Positions 25,590-33,204 of a stretch of 64,000 nucleotides of DNA are shown in pieces (position 1 is the stretch's first letter; each line of letters begins with the position of its first letter). The position numbers were made by a program, and so were the translations under genes. The notes under the pieces are model-generated. The model searched no databases, was not told the DNA's origin, and saw only the letters and a list, made by a program, of their open reading frames with translations. Source of the DNA: Chryseobacterium aureum (GTDB lineage Bacteria; Bacteroidota; Bacteroidia; Flavobacteriales; Weeksellaceae); contig NZ_CP034661.1 in the NCBI RefSeq assembly GCF_003971235.1, forward strand, positions 4,712,001-4,776,000. Reading direction: 5' to 3'.

Positions 25590-26156
25590 ATGAAAAAAAT
25601 ATTTTTACTAGCAGTTTTAGCTGGTGGATTAGCATTCGGACAATCAAAAAAAGTAGTAGCATCTGATGTACACTGGTGGGGATACAAAGTAGCAAAATCT
25701 GAGGCAAGCTCTCACGACGGTACTGTGAAAGTGAAGTCCGGAGATATGGTAATGAAAGGAAACCAGTTGGTAGGCGGAAGCTTCGTACTGGATATGACTT
25801 CTATTACTTCTACTGACCTTACAGGAGAATATCAGCAAAAACTAAACGGGCACCTTAAGAATGGAGACTTCTTTGAAGTTGAAAAATACCCTACAGCAAG
25901 CTTCAAAATTACAGGAGTAAAGAAAAACAATGATAAAGTTTACAACGCTCTTGTAACAGGAAACCTTACTGTAAAAGGAAAAACAAGCCCAATCTCTTTC
26001 CCTGCTAAGATTTCTTACAGCAAAGGAGTAGTAAGTTTAGTGTCTAACAAATTCTCTTTCGACAGACAGAAATTTGATGTAGCATACAAGTCTACAATGC
26101 AGGATGTTTTTGTGAAAGATGATATTGATATGCTTGTAAAGGTAACTGCTCAATAA
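25590..26156 (+). CDS. YceI family protein (copy 1)
   Basis: A 188-residue periplasmic lipocalin-like protein that probably binds an isoprenoid-type lipid, the known property of YceI proteins. Signal peptide MKKIFLLAVLAGGLAFGQ. The mature part has VHWWGYKVAKSEASSHDGTVKVKSG, GHLKNGDFFEVEKYPTASFK and the C-terminal VKDDIDMLVKV. The next gene is a paralogue sharing the same SSH.GTVK.KSG and FFEV.K.P.A.F motifs. Each has its own terminator. Confidence 0.93.
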   Translation: MKKIFLLAVLAGGLAFGQSKKVVASDVHWWGYKVAKSEASSHDGTVKVKSGDMVMKGNQLVGGSFVLDMTSITSTDLTGEYQQKLNGHLKNGDFFEVEKYPTASFKITGVKKNNDKVYNALVTGNLTVKGKTSPISFPAKISYSKGVVSLVSNKFSFDRQKFDVAYKSTMQDVFVKDDIDMLVKVTAQ

Positions 26157-26177
26157 ATTAATCAAAAAAAGATTATT

Positions 26178-26208
26178 AAAAGTGTAGAAGTTCTACACTT
26201 TTTTTTAT
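26178..26208 (+). terminator. Terminator between the two YceI genes
   Basis: AAAAGTGTAG pairs with CTACACTTTT (10 bp, loop AAGTT), then a T-run. Confidence 0.85.
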
Positions 26209-26234
26209 TTTTGTTGAATTGTAAATAAAAAAGA

Positions 26235-26861
26235 ATGAAAAGATTACTATTGTTTGCTATGGTGTGCGCAAGTATATCATTTGTTTCTGCTCAAAAGAAA
26301 TTTGATAAGGTTGCAAAAGTGACTTCATCGGAGATCAGATGGTGGGGGTATAAAGTGGTGAAAACCGAGGCTTCTTCCCACTCAGGAACAGTAAAGCTGA
26401 AAAGCGGAAAATTCAACTTTGACCATACGGTTCTGGTAGATGGAGAGTTTGTAATAGATATGAGAAGTTTGATGGCGGGAGATGTATCTGATGAGGACCA
26501 GATCAAGCTGACCAACGATCTGAAAAGTACAAATTTCTTTGAAGTAAAGAAATTCCCTGTTGCAAAATTCCATTTGACTAAAATTATTCCTTTAGCAAAC
26601 AGTGAATACAATTCTACCGTTTACGGAGACCTTACCCTTAAAGGCGTGAGAAAAACAATTTCTTTCCCTGCAAATGTATACGTTACCCAGTTCACTACCT
26701 CTATTGAGTCTGCAAAATTCTCACTGAACAGAAGAGACTTTAAAGTATTCTATCAGTCTTCACTGAAAGATTATTTCATTAAGAACGAAATGGATATTCA
26801 GTTCAAGGTTTCTACGGAAATGCTGGATAACGAAAACAGAGTTCCTAAGAAGAAAAAATAA
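26235..26861 (+). CDS. YceI family protein (copy 2)
   Basis: A 208-residue paralogue of the preceding gene. Signal peptide MKRLLLFAMVCASISFVSAQ; mature part with IRWWGYKVVKTEASSHSGTVK and STNFFEVKKFPVAKFHLTKI. It ends in a basic tail (NRVPKKKK) that copy 1 lacks. Possibly a tandem duplication with diverged ligand. A terminator separates the genes, so read-through or a second promoter is needed. Confidence 0.92.
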   Translation: MKRLLLFAMVCASISFVSAQKKFDKVAKVTSSEIRWWGYKVVKTEASSHSGTVKLKSGKFNFDHTVLVDGEFVIDMRSLMAGDVSDEDQIKLTNDLKSTNFFEVKKFPVAKFHLTKIIPLANSEYNSTVYGDLTLKGVRKTISFPANVYVTQFTTSIESAKFSLNRRDFKVFYQSSLKDYFIKNEMDIQFKVSTEMLDNENRVPKKKK

Positions 26862-26882
26862 GACAATCTGTAAGATCAATAT

Positions 26883-26916
26883 AAAATGAGCCGTTCATCA
26901 GAATGGCTCATTTTTT
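26883..26916 (+). terminator. Terminator after YceI copy 2
   Basis: AAAATGAGCC pairs with GGCTCATTTT, an inner TTC/GAA extends the stem, then a T-run. Confidence 0.8.
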
Positions 26917-26984
26917 ATGAATTTATTCCATGAATATTGGTAGGCAGCCATCCCATTTCTCTGTATTTTTTATAAATTAGTGGG

Positions 26985-27635
26985 ATGAAAATTTATATCG
27001 TAAGCGGTCTGGGAGCAGACTTTAAAGTTCTTGAAAGAATAGAATTTCCCAAACACTGTGAATTGATTTTTATAGACTGGCTTATTCCCGAAAAAAATGA
27101 GCCTTTTGAGGACTATGTGAAAAGAATGGCAGAAAAAATAGATGATTCTGAACCATTCTGTCTTTTAGGCTATTCTTTTGGAGGCATCATGGTGCAGGAA
27201 ATCAATGTCCTGAAACCTGCTGAGAAGGTGGTGATTCTGGGAAGTATAAAATCCGATAAAGAAAAATCCAACTTTATAAAAACCGGCGGGCTGACTAAAA
27301 TCCCAAGATTACTTCCTGTAAGGCTCTTCAATGATAAGGCCGCCAATGTATATGCCGGTATCAGGAAGCTTTTTGATCCCAAAAATCCAAAAATCCTGCA
27401 GTATTTCAAAGTGAGGGATCCTTACTACCTGAAATGGTCTGTGGAAAAGGTTTCCGAATGGAAATTTGAAGAAAATCCTAATGTAATTCAGATTTTGGGA
27501 GATAAAGATATTGTTTTTCCCATCAGAAACTCAAAGCCTGATTACGTGATTAAAGGGGGAACACACTTATTTCCCGCAACAAAATACAAAGAAGTTTCAA
27601 AAATTTTGAGCGAAGTGTTTTGTGAAAAACAGTGA
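26985..27635 (+). CDS. Alpha/beta hydrolase
   Basis: A 216-residue hydrolase with an N-terminal IYIVSGLGADFKV oxyanion-loop-like start, nucleophile elbow GYSFGGIM at about residues 62-69, the acid region ILGDKDIVFPI and a C-terminal catalytic His in GGTHLFPATKYKEVS. No signal peptide. The substrate is unknown. Single gene. Confidence 0.85.
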   Translation: MKIYIVSGLGADFKVLERIEFPKHCELIFIDWLIPEKNEPFEDYVKRMAEKIDDSEPFCLLGYSFGGIMVQEINVLKPAEKVVILGSIKSDKEKSNFIKTGGLTKIPRLLPVRLFNDKAANVYAGIRKLFDPKNPKILQYFKVRDPYYLKWSVEKVSEWKFEENPNVIQILGDKDIVFPIRNSKPDYVIKGGTHLFPATKYKEVSKILSEVFCEKQ

Positions 27636-27704
27636 TATTGTTTTTTAACTGGTGATTTTATAGGGGTTGTTGGTTAAAAATGTTATTTTTATGAAATTTA
27701 TGTT

Positions 27705-27712
27705 TACATTTG
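27705..27712 (+). promoter_or_regulatory. -7 promoter element of amt
   Basis: TACATTTG, exact match. It overlaps the TTG at 27710 that would begin the longer frame, so the true start is the ATG at 27734, 21 nt downstream. Confidence 0.6.
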
Positions 27713-27733
27713 AAGGGGTTAAATATAAATTTT

Positions 27734-29077
27734 ATGAAAGTAGGATTAAAATGGATCGTTTCATTTTCTATTATTACACTGGTGGCAATCGGTGGTTTAT
27801 GCTGGAATCCGGCTGGAAATCTTCCTGCTGCCGGGGAATTTTTGAGCGAAGATAAAATTGTAGGTGCCGATGTAGCCTGGATTTTGGCTGCGGCAGGACT
27901 TGTTCTGCTGATGACACCCGGTCTTTCTTTCTTTTACGGAGGAATGGTTGGCAGAAAAAATGTAATCTCTACCATGCTGCAGAGTTTTATCGCTTTAGGA
28001 GTCATCTCTATGGTCTGGGTGGTCATCGGTTTTTCATTATCTTTCGGGGAATCTCTTGGTATTACCATTGCCGGAAAACATTATGGTATTATCGGAAATC
28101 CATTAAGTTATCCTTTCTTCAGCGGGGTTGGAAATCTGCCGCATAAAATGATGGCCCCTACGATTCCTTTTATCCTGTTTGCTCTGTTTCAGATGAAATT
28201 TGCTGTTATTACTCCCGCTATTATTACCGGATCATTTGCAGAAAGAGTCCGTTTTATTTCATATTTATTATTTATTGTGCTTTTCAGCATTTTTATTTAT
28301 ACACCGCTTTGCCATATGGTGTGGCATCCCGATGGTCTTTTGAATAAATATTTTGGAGTAAAAGATTTTGCTGGTGGCACCGTGGTGCATATGAGTGCCG
28401 GTTTTGCAGCGCTTGCCGGAGCCATGGTGGTGGGAAACAGAAAGAATCCCCATCATGAGCCTTCCAATATCCCGTATGTGCTTCTGGGGACGGGAATGTT
28501 GTGGTTTGGGTGGTTTGGTTTCAACGCAGGGTCTGCGCTGAGTGCTTCTGCATCTGCTGCTACAGCTTTCGGAACGACTACCATTGCCTCTGCTTCGGCC
28601 ATGATGACCTGGATCTTTTTTGACAGAATCAATGGGAGAAGTGTGTCTGCTTTGGGGGCCTGTATCGGAGCCGTAGTAGGATTGGTGGCGATTACTCCCG
28701 GATGTGGTTTTGTAAGTATTCAGGAAAGTCTTTTTATAGGATTTATTACAGCTATCGTTTCTAATGTAATGGTAAACTGGAAGGGCCTAAAGAAAATAGA
28801 TGATACGCTGGATGTTTTTGCCTGTCATGGAGTAGGGGGAATTATGGGAATGATTCTTACCGCTGTTTTTGCTCATGGTGAAAAAGCAAGTTTATTACAT
28901 GGAGGCATTGAGGTTTTTCTTCATCATATGGCCGCATTGGTTTTGGTTTCCGTTTTTACGTTTTTCGGCTCATTGGTTTTATATAAAATTACCAACGCAG
29001 TCATTACGCTCAGAGTTTCTGAAGAGTCTGAAAATAAGGGGCTTGATCTGTCTCAGCATGAGGAAAGTTTCAGCTGA
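27734..29077 (+). CDS. amt: Ammonium transporter
   Basis: A 447-residue Amt/MEP/Rh channel in the inner membrane. Amt landmarks: DVAWILAAAGLVLLMTPGLSFFYGGMVGRKN, a GTVVHMSAGFAALAGA segment with the first pore His, FGWFGFNAGSAL, and DVFACHGVGGIMGMI with the second pore His. About eleven membrane segments. The start at 27734 was chosen from the promoter position. No GlnK/PII gene is adjacent, which is unusual for Amt. Confidence 0.92.
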   Translation: MKVGLKWIVSFSIITLVAIGGLCWNPAGNLPAAGEFLSEDKIVGADVAWILAAAGLVLLMTPGLSFFYGGMVGRKNVISTMLQSFIALGVISMVWVVIGFSLSFGESLGITIAGKHYGIIGNPLSYPFFSGVGNLPHKMMAPTIPFILFALFQMKFAVITPAIITGSFAERVRFISYLLFIVLFSIFIYTPLCHMVWHPDGLLNKYFGVKDFAGGTVVHMSAGFAALAGAMVVGNRKNPHHEPSNIPYVLLGTGMLWFGWFGFNAGSALSASASAATAFGTTTIASASAMMTWIFFDRINGRSVSALGACIGAVVGLVAITPGCGFVSIQESLFIGFITAIVSNVMVNWKGLKKIDDTLDVFACHGVGGIMGMILTAVFAHGEKASLLHGGIEVFLHHMAALVLVSVFTFFGSLVLYKITNAVITLRVSEESENKGLDLSQHEESFS

Positions 29078-29161
29078 TAAAACAGGAGACTTTCAAAAGT
29101 ATCATTTTTAAGATAGTCTCCTGAGTGATATTCCAATCAATAATGGTTTATTGAATTGATT

Positions 29162-29290
29162 TTATTGTTTCGAAAATTTTATTTTTGGAATTTCAAAGAT
29201 TTCACCTCCAAATTCCTCATTATCTAGGGAATGAATGGTAAGGTCTCCATTTAAAAGAACAACGTGATGGTCCATCTGATTGAAATTCAT
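29162..29290 (-). CDS. Possible small protein (42 aa)
   Basis: Between amt and sdaA, the minus strand holds a frame from MNFNQMDHHVVLLNGDLT to EIPKIKFSKQ. An exact -7 element (TATTTTTG on the minus strand, 29307-29314) lies 16 nt before the start codon, as expected for a real gene here. Acidic and soluble; no family recognised. Confidence 0.45.
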   Translation of the reverse strand: MNFNQMDHHVVLLNGDLTIHSLDNEEFGGEIFEIPKIKFSKQ

Positions 29291-29383
29291 ATGCTCAGTC
29301 CGGTTACAAAAATACTTATTTTATGGACTGCCGAAACCAAATAAATCTGGGATTTTGCTATGCTTTTATTAGGATTTATCATG

Positions 29384-29391
29384 TATCTTTG
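29384..29391 (+). promoter_or_regulatory. -7 promoter element of sdaA
   Basis: TATCTTTG, exact TAnnTTTG match, 26 nt before the start codon. Confidence 0.6.
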
Positions 29392-29417
29392 TTTTTGAGG
29401 AAAATGACGAATCATTT

Positions 29418-30836
29418 ATGGAATCAATATCGGTATTTGAGATTATTAAAGTAGGGATAGGTCCGTCCAGTTCGCACACGATGGGGCCTTGGAATGCAGC
29501 TGCTGCATTTATCAGGATTATAAAAAGAGAAAAATCAATTGAAGAGGTAAAAGAGGTTTTTCTTGAATTCTTTGGCTCTCTCGCCAAAACGGGGATTGGC
29601 CACGGAACTGATATTGCAGGAATGCTGGGACTCAATGGAGAAGATTTTAAGACCATCAATACTTCAAAAATTGATGAGAAAATAGAATATATCAAAAGTA
29701 CTCAAACCATTAATCTGGGAGGCGAGAAAATCATTCCATTTGTGTACGGGCATCATTTGATCCTCAATATGAAGAAGAGCCTTGATTTTCATCCGAACGG
29801 AATGATCTTCAGAGCTGTTTTCGAAGACGGAACAGAGCTTGTACAGGATTTTTATTCTGTAGGAGGCGGCTTCATTGCCAGCCAGGAAAAAAACTCAATT
29901 CAAAAGCAGTGTGTACGTACATTATACCCTTGTCATAAGGCTTCGGATATTGCAAAATATTGCGAAAAGTTGGGGCTTGATAAAATGTCGGATCTTATTT
30001 TCATGAATGAAGAAAGCTGGAGAACCCAGGAAGAAACAAGGCAGGAGGCGCTCTATATCTGGCAGCAGATCAAAGAATGTATTTACAAAGGGGTTAATAA
30101 GGAAGGAGTTCTTCCGGGCGGACTGAATGTTTCCCGAAGAGCGGCAGGAATTAACAGAAAGCTTTTAGGAGACAAAATTTATAAGAATAAAGATGAGTGG
30201 TTCCAGCAGGTTGTAGATGCTGAAGAGAACTTTACCAATATCAACAAATGGATTGCCTGCTTTGCACTGGCAGTGAATGAAGAAAATGCAAGTTTCGGAA
30301 GGATTATTACAGCTCCTACCAATGGAGCGAGTGGGGTAATACCGGCGGTATTAATGTATTCACAGGCTTTCACCCCCTTTACCAGTGAAGATGATATTGT
30401 AAGATTCTTGCTTGTGGCAGGAGAGATTGGAACCTTATTTAAGAAAAATGCAACTATTTCTGCGGCGATGGGAGGATGCCAGGCTGAGATCGGGGTGTCT
30501 TCTGCAATGGCAGCAGCCGGACTTACTGAAATTCTGGGAGGAAGTGTAGGACAGGTTTTGATGGCGGCGGAAATTGCAATGGAACATCATCTCGGGTTAA
30601 CGTGCGACCCAATCAAAGGGCTGGTACAGATCCCATGCATCGAAAGAAATACCATGGGCGCTATGAAAGCGATTACTGCAGCCAACATTGCGTTGGAAAG
30701 CGATCCTACCAAAGCAAAAGTAACATTGGATGAGGTGATTCTCACGATGTGGGAAACCGCTCAGTCGATGAGTGACCGTTTTAAAGAAACTTCCGAAGGT
30801 GGACTGGCCATCGCGGTTAACGTTCCGGAGTGTTAA
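29418..30836 (+). CDS. sdaA: L-serine ammonia-lyase
   Basis: Deaminates L-serine to pyruvate with an oxygen-sensitive [4Fe-4S] cluster. The 472-residue single-chain form carries both domains: beta part with GIGPSSSHTMGPWNAA and GTGHGTDIAG-like SLAKTGIGHGTD, and alpha part with FGRIITAPTNGASGVIPAVL, MGGCQAEIGVSSAMAAAG and CDPIKGLVQIPCIERN supplying cluster cysteines. A terminator follows. Confidence 0.95.
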   Translation: MESISVFEIIKVGIGPSSSHTMGPWNAAAAFIRIIKREKSIEEVKEVFLEFFGSLAKTGIGHGTDIAGMLGLNGEDFKTINTSKIDEKIEYIKSTQTINLGGEKIIPFVYGHHLILNMKKSLDFHPNGMIFRAVFEDGTELVQDFYSVGGGFIASQEKNSIQKQCVRTLYPCHKASDIAKYCEKLGLDKMSDLIFMNEESWRTQEETRQEALYIWQQIKECIYKGVNKEGVLPGGLNVSRRAAGINRKLLGDKIYKNKDEWFQQVVDAEENFTNINKWIACFALAVNEENASFGRIITAPTNGASGVIPAVLMYSQAFTPFTSEDDIVRFLLVAGEIGTLFKKNATISAAMGGCQAEIGVSSAMAAAGLTEILGGSVGQVLMAAEIAMEHHLGLTCDPIKGLVQIPCIERNTMGAMKAITAANIALESDPTKAKVTLDEVILTMWETAQSMSDRFKETSEGGLAIAVNVPEC

Positions 30837-30860
30837 TAGAAATAACATCGTTTTAAAAAT

Positions 30861-30893
30861 AAAACCCTTAGTCAGTACTGGCTAAGGGTTTCT
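30861..30893 (+). terminator. Terminator between sdaA and tyrA
   Basis: AAACCCTTAG pairs with CTAAGGGTTT around the palindrome CAGTACTG. Works mainly for sdaA. Confidence 0.75.
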
Positions 30894-30943
30894 TAATAAA
30901 ATAAAAGTAAAAACCGTTGGGCTTTTAGTATTGTACAAAGAAT

Positions 30944-31786
30944 TTATCTTAAAATTCCTCTGATCCTGTTAGCATTCGTGATCAGTTCTTCAAGGTATTC
31001 ATAATTCTCTTTTTCAAGGGCAGATTTGAATTTTCTGAGCTGGGAGATGTGTTCGTTCAGAACATCCAGCACATTTTCTTTGTTTTGTTTAAAAATGGGA
31101 ACCCACATTTCAGGATGCGATTTGGCAAGACGTACTGTACTTGAGAAACCGGAACTGGCAAGCTGAAAGATAGTTTCCTCCTCACGTTCTTTTTCCAATA
31201 CCGTATTGGCAAGTGCATAGGATGTGATATGGGAAATATGAGAAATATATGCAGTATGAACATCGTGATCTTTTGCATCCATATAAATCATATGCATATC
31301 GAGTGCATTAACGACCTTTTCAACGGTGCTCAATGCATCGTCTGCGGATTCCTGCTTGTTGCATATCACCCCTGCTTTCCCGGAGAAGCTTTCTGCAATA
31401 GCGGATTTTGGACCGTTGTTTTCTGTTCCCCACATCGGGTGGAAAGCCACAAATCTAGAACGTTTCGGGTGGTCTTTTACCGCATTTACAATTCCCGCTT
31501 TTGTAGAACCAGCATCCATTACCGTCTGCTGATCAGTTACCAAGTCAAGAACAGAAGGCAACAGTTTTCTGGCAGCATCTACAGGTATGGCAAGAATGAT
31601 CAAATCCGAATTTTTAATTCCGTGCTCAAGATCTACTCCGGCATCAATGATTTTAAGGTTTAATGCGTCATTGATATGCTGTGTATTGTTATCGATTCCG
31701 TAGATGAAGCTGGCGATGTTTTTCTCTCTTAATTTCAAAGCCATCGACCCTCCGATTAATCCTACTCCAATAATACTTATTTTCAT
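30944..31786 (-). CDS. tyrA: Prephenate dehydrogenase
   Basis: Oxidatively decarboxylates prephenate to 4-hydroxyphenylpyruvate, on the tyrosine branch. The 280-residue protein has N-terminal Rossmann motif GVGLIGGSMALKL, DAGSTKAGIV, FHPMWGTENNGP and the HTAYISHISHITSYALA helix with the catalytic His. No chorismate mutase domain is fused and the other aromatic genes are not adjacent. Transcription is apparently controlled by a Tyr-codon leader peptide and attenuator immediately upstream. Confidence 0.95.
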   Translation of the reverse strand: MKISIIGVGLIGGSMALKLREKNIASFIYGIDNNTQHINDALNLKIIDAGVDLEHGIKNSDLIILAIPVDAARKLLPSVLDLVTDQQTVMDAGSTKAGIVNAVKDHPKRSRFVAFHPMWGTENNGPKSAIAESFSGKAGVICNKQESADDALSTVEKVVNALDMHMIYMDAKDHDVHTAYISHISHITSYALANTVLEKEREEETIFQLASSGFSSTVRLAKSHPEMWVPIFKQNKENVLDVLNEHISQLRKFKSALEKENYEYLEELITNANRIRGILR

Positions 31787-31804
31787 CTTTTTTACATTTT
31801 TTTA

Positions 31805-31837
31805 AATGAAAAAACCTCGTCCCTAGGACGAGGTTTT
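31805..31837 (-). terminator. tyrA attenuator terminator
   Basis: AAAACCTCGTCC pairs with GGACGAGGTTTT (12 bp, 3-nt loop), followed on the minus strand by a T-run. It lies between the leader frame and the tyrA start. The competing antiterminator strand is GGATAGGG at 31857-31864 on the minus strand, which can pair with CCTCGTCC. Confidence 0.8.
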
Positions 31838-31858
31838 AAATTATATTCATAAGAATCC

Positions 31859-31915
31859 CTATCCCAGAGCTGAGGTAAAAATTCTATAATAATATGTTCC
31901 GTTGTTAAAATTCAT
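31859..31915 (-). CDS. tyrA leader peptide (18 aa)
   Basis: Encodes MNFNNGTYYYRIFTSALG, with three adjacent Tyr codons plus two Phe codons. The ATG begins only 4 nt after an exact -7 element, so the mRNA is probably leaderless. The antiterminator strand covers the last Gly codon and the TAG stop: a ribosome stalled at YYY leaves it free, while a ribosome at the stop masks it and lets the terminator form. This is the classical attenuation design read from sequence; it has not been tested here. Confidence 0.75.
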   Translation of the reverse strand: MNFNNGTYYYRIFTSALG

Positions 31916-31919
31916 TGAG

Positions 31920-31927
31920 CAAAGGTA
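31920..31927 (-). promoter_or_regulatory. -7 element of the tyrA leader transcript
   Basis: TACCTTTG on the minus strand, exact TAnnTTTG match, 4 nt before the leader ATG. The remaining gap to 32273 is AT-rich and shows no convincing gene. Confidence 0.65.
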
Positions 31928-32273
31928 AAAATATTTTTTAAATGAAACGAAATTTCTTTTCTAAATTATTTATAGATGGGATGAATTGGCTTGTGGGGCT
32001 GATATTTTAGTTTTTTTATGCAAGTGCTTTTTTTCATCTTTATCTTGACCTTTGCAATTGTAAAAGAAAAATATGAGGGGTAGTAAAATTAAAAAAGGGT
32101 TTCATCAATGTGTTTTTATTTATAAAGTCTTATTCAATTTCATTTCCGTGTAATAAAAGTTTATTAAAAAAATCACGGTTCAAATTTTCTATGGATATGA
32201 TAATGTTATGAATAGTATTAAAAAAGGTTTCATCATTTGGTTTTTAGTTTACTTAGAATTCATTATTTTTATT

Positions 32274-33194
32274 TTAAATTTTCGAAATAGTACCATTGGC
32301 TAGTATTTTATATTTTTCACTTTTTTTCTTATTTAAGTTGTCAAAACTAATTTTGTAGATATCAATAGTCATATCTGGGTTAATGACAAAAGAGTCATAA
32401 GTATCTTCTTCAGGCATTGCATAACCTATTGATTGCCGACTGATAATTTTATTATTATTAATTGTAACAATTTCTTGTGAACTGGAATCTCCTTCAAAAT
32501 TTAAAAGATATATACTAATATTGCCTTGAGAGATCGGCTTTATAGAAAATATAGATTCTGGAGCGCCCTCTTTACTATCTATAATTTTTATTACTTTATT
32601 ATATTCTGTCTTGTTCAAAGAAGGATATTTTTTTTGACAATCAGTAGTATTTGATTGTATGCAAACTTGTTTATATTTTTCATAATCAAATGGCAGATTA
32701 ATCCTATTATCAACTAATTCTTTCTCTTTTTTTATTGGTAAACTATCTTCTTTTTTTAGAATGCACTTATTTGGGGCATAATATTCACCATTTGGTATTT
32801 TAAGAATAGTCCAAATTAAAGCGTTGTCATTTATTTTTATAAAGCATGTTCCCTTTCCCGAATTGAAAAAACTCTGAAAATTACCAATATATGCTTCTTG
32901 GCTCTTATTAAAAGCTGCTTTTATGTTAATGTTTTCTTCAAAATCACAGTCAAGTTTTTGCCCATTGTTGTATACAGCACAATATTGCGCGAATAATGAG
33001 TCTTGGGTCATTTTCAGAATTTTCAATGTGAACTCTTGACTTTTGTCTTCTGACTTCCAGCGCCACACTTCAGGAAGTTTTCTTTCGTTACTTACAGTAG
33101 CATTACTAACGACTTTGTTTTCTTTGGACTCGTGGCCTTTGCACGAAATTATACTGCCCAGAAGGGAAACTAATACTAAAAATCTATATATCAT
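32274..33194 (-). CDS. Lipoprotein, candidate immunity protein of the adjacent effector
   Basis: A 306-residue lipoprotein: signal peptide with lipobox SIISC at residues 14-18, then a charged, Cys-containing periplasmic domain (CAVYNNGQKLDCDF, KYKQVCIQSNTTDCQKK). No known family recognised. The start codon is 10 nt after the end of the gene for a peptidoglycan-degrading effector, and its base composition is as AT-rich as the toxin half of that gene. A periplasmic lipoprotein is where immunity against a cell-wall hydrolase is expected. The immunity role is inference. Confidence 0.7.
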   Translation of the reverse strand: MIYRFLVLVSLLGSIISCKGHESKENKVVSNATVSNERKLPEVWRWKSEDKSQEFTLKILKMTQDSLFAQYCAVYNNGQKLDCDFEENINIKAAFNKSQEAYIGNFQSFFNSGKGTCFIKINDNALIWTILKIPNGEYYAPNKCILKKEDSLPIKKEKELVDNRINLPFDYEKYKQVCIQSNTTDCQKKYPSLNKTEYNKVIKIIDSKEGAPESIFSIKPISQGNISIYLLNFEGDSSSQEIVTINNNKIISRQSIGYAMPEEDTYDSFVINPDMTIDIYKISFDNLNKKKSEKYKILANGTISKI

Positions 33195-33204
33195 AATTTA
33201 AAAT

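Noticed and set aside
32072..32152. 26-codon plus-strand frame in the gap upstream of tyrA leader
   Set aside because: Weak codon pattern and only a partial promoter match; not supported as a gene.
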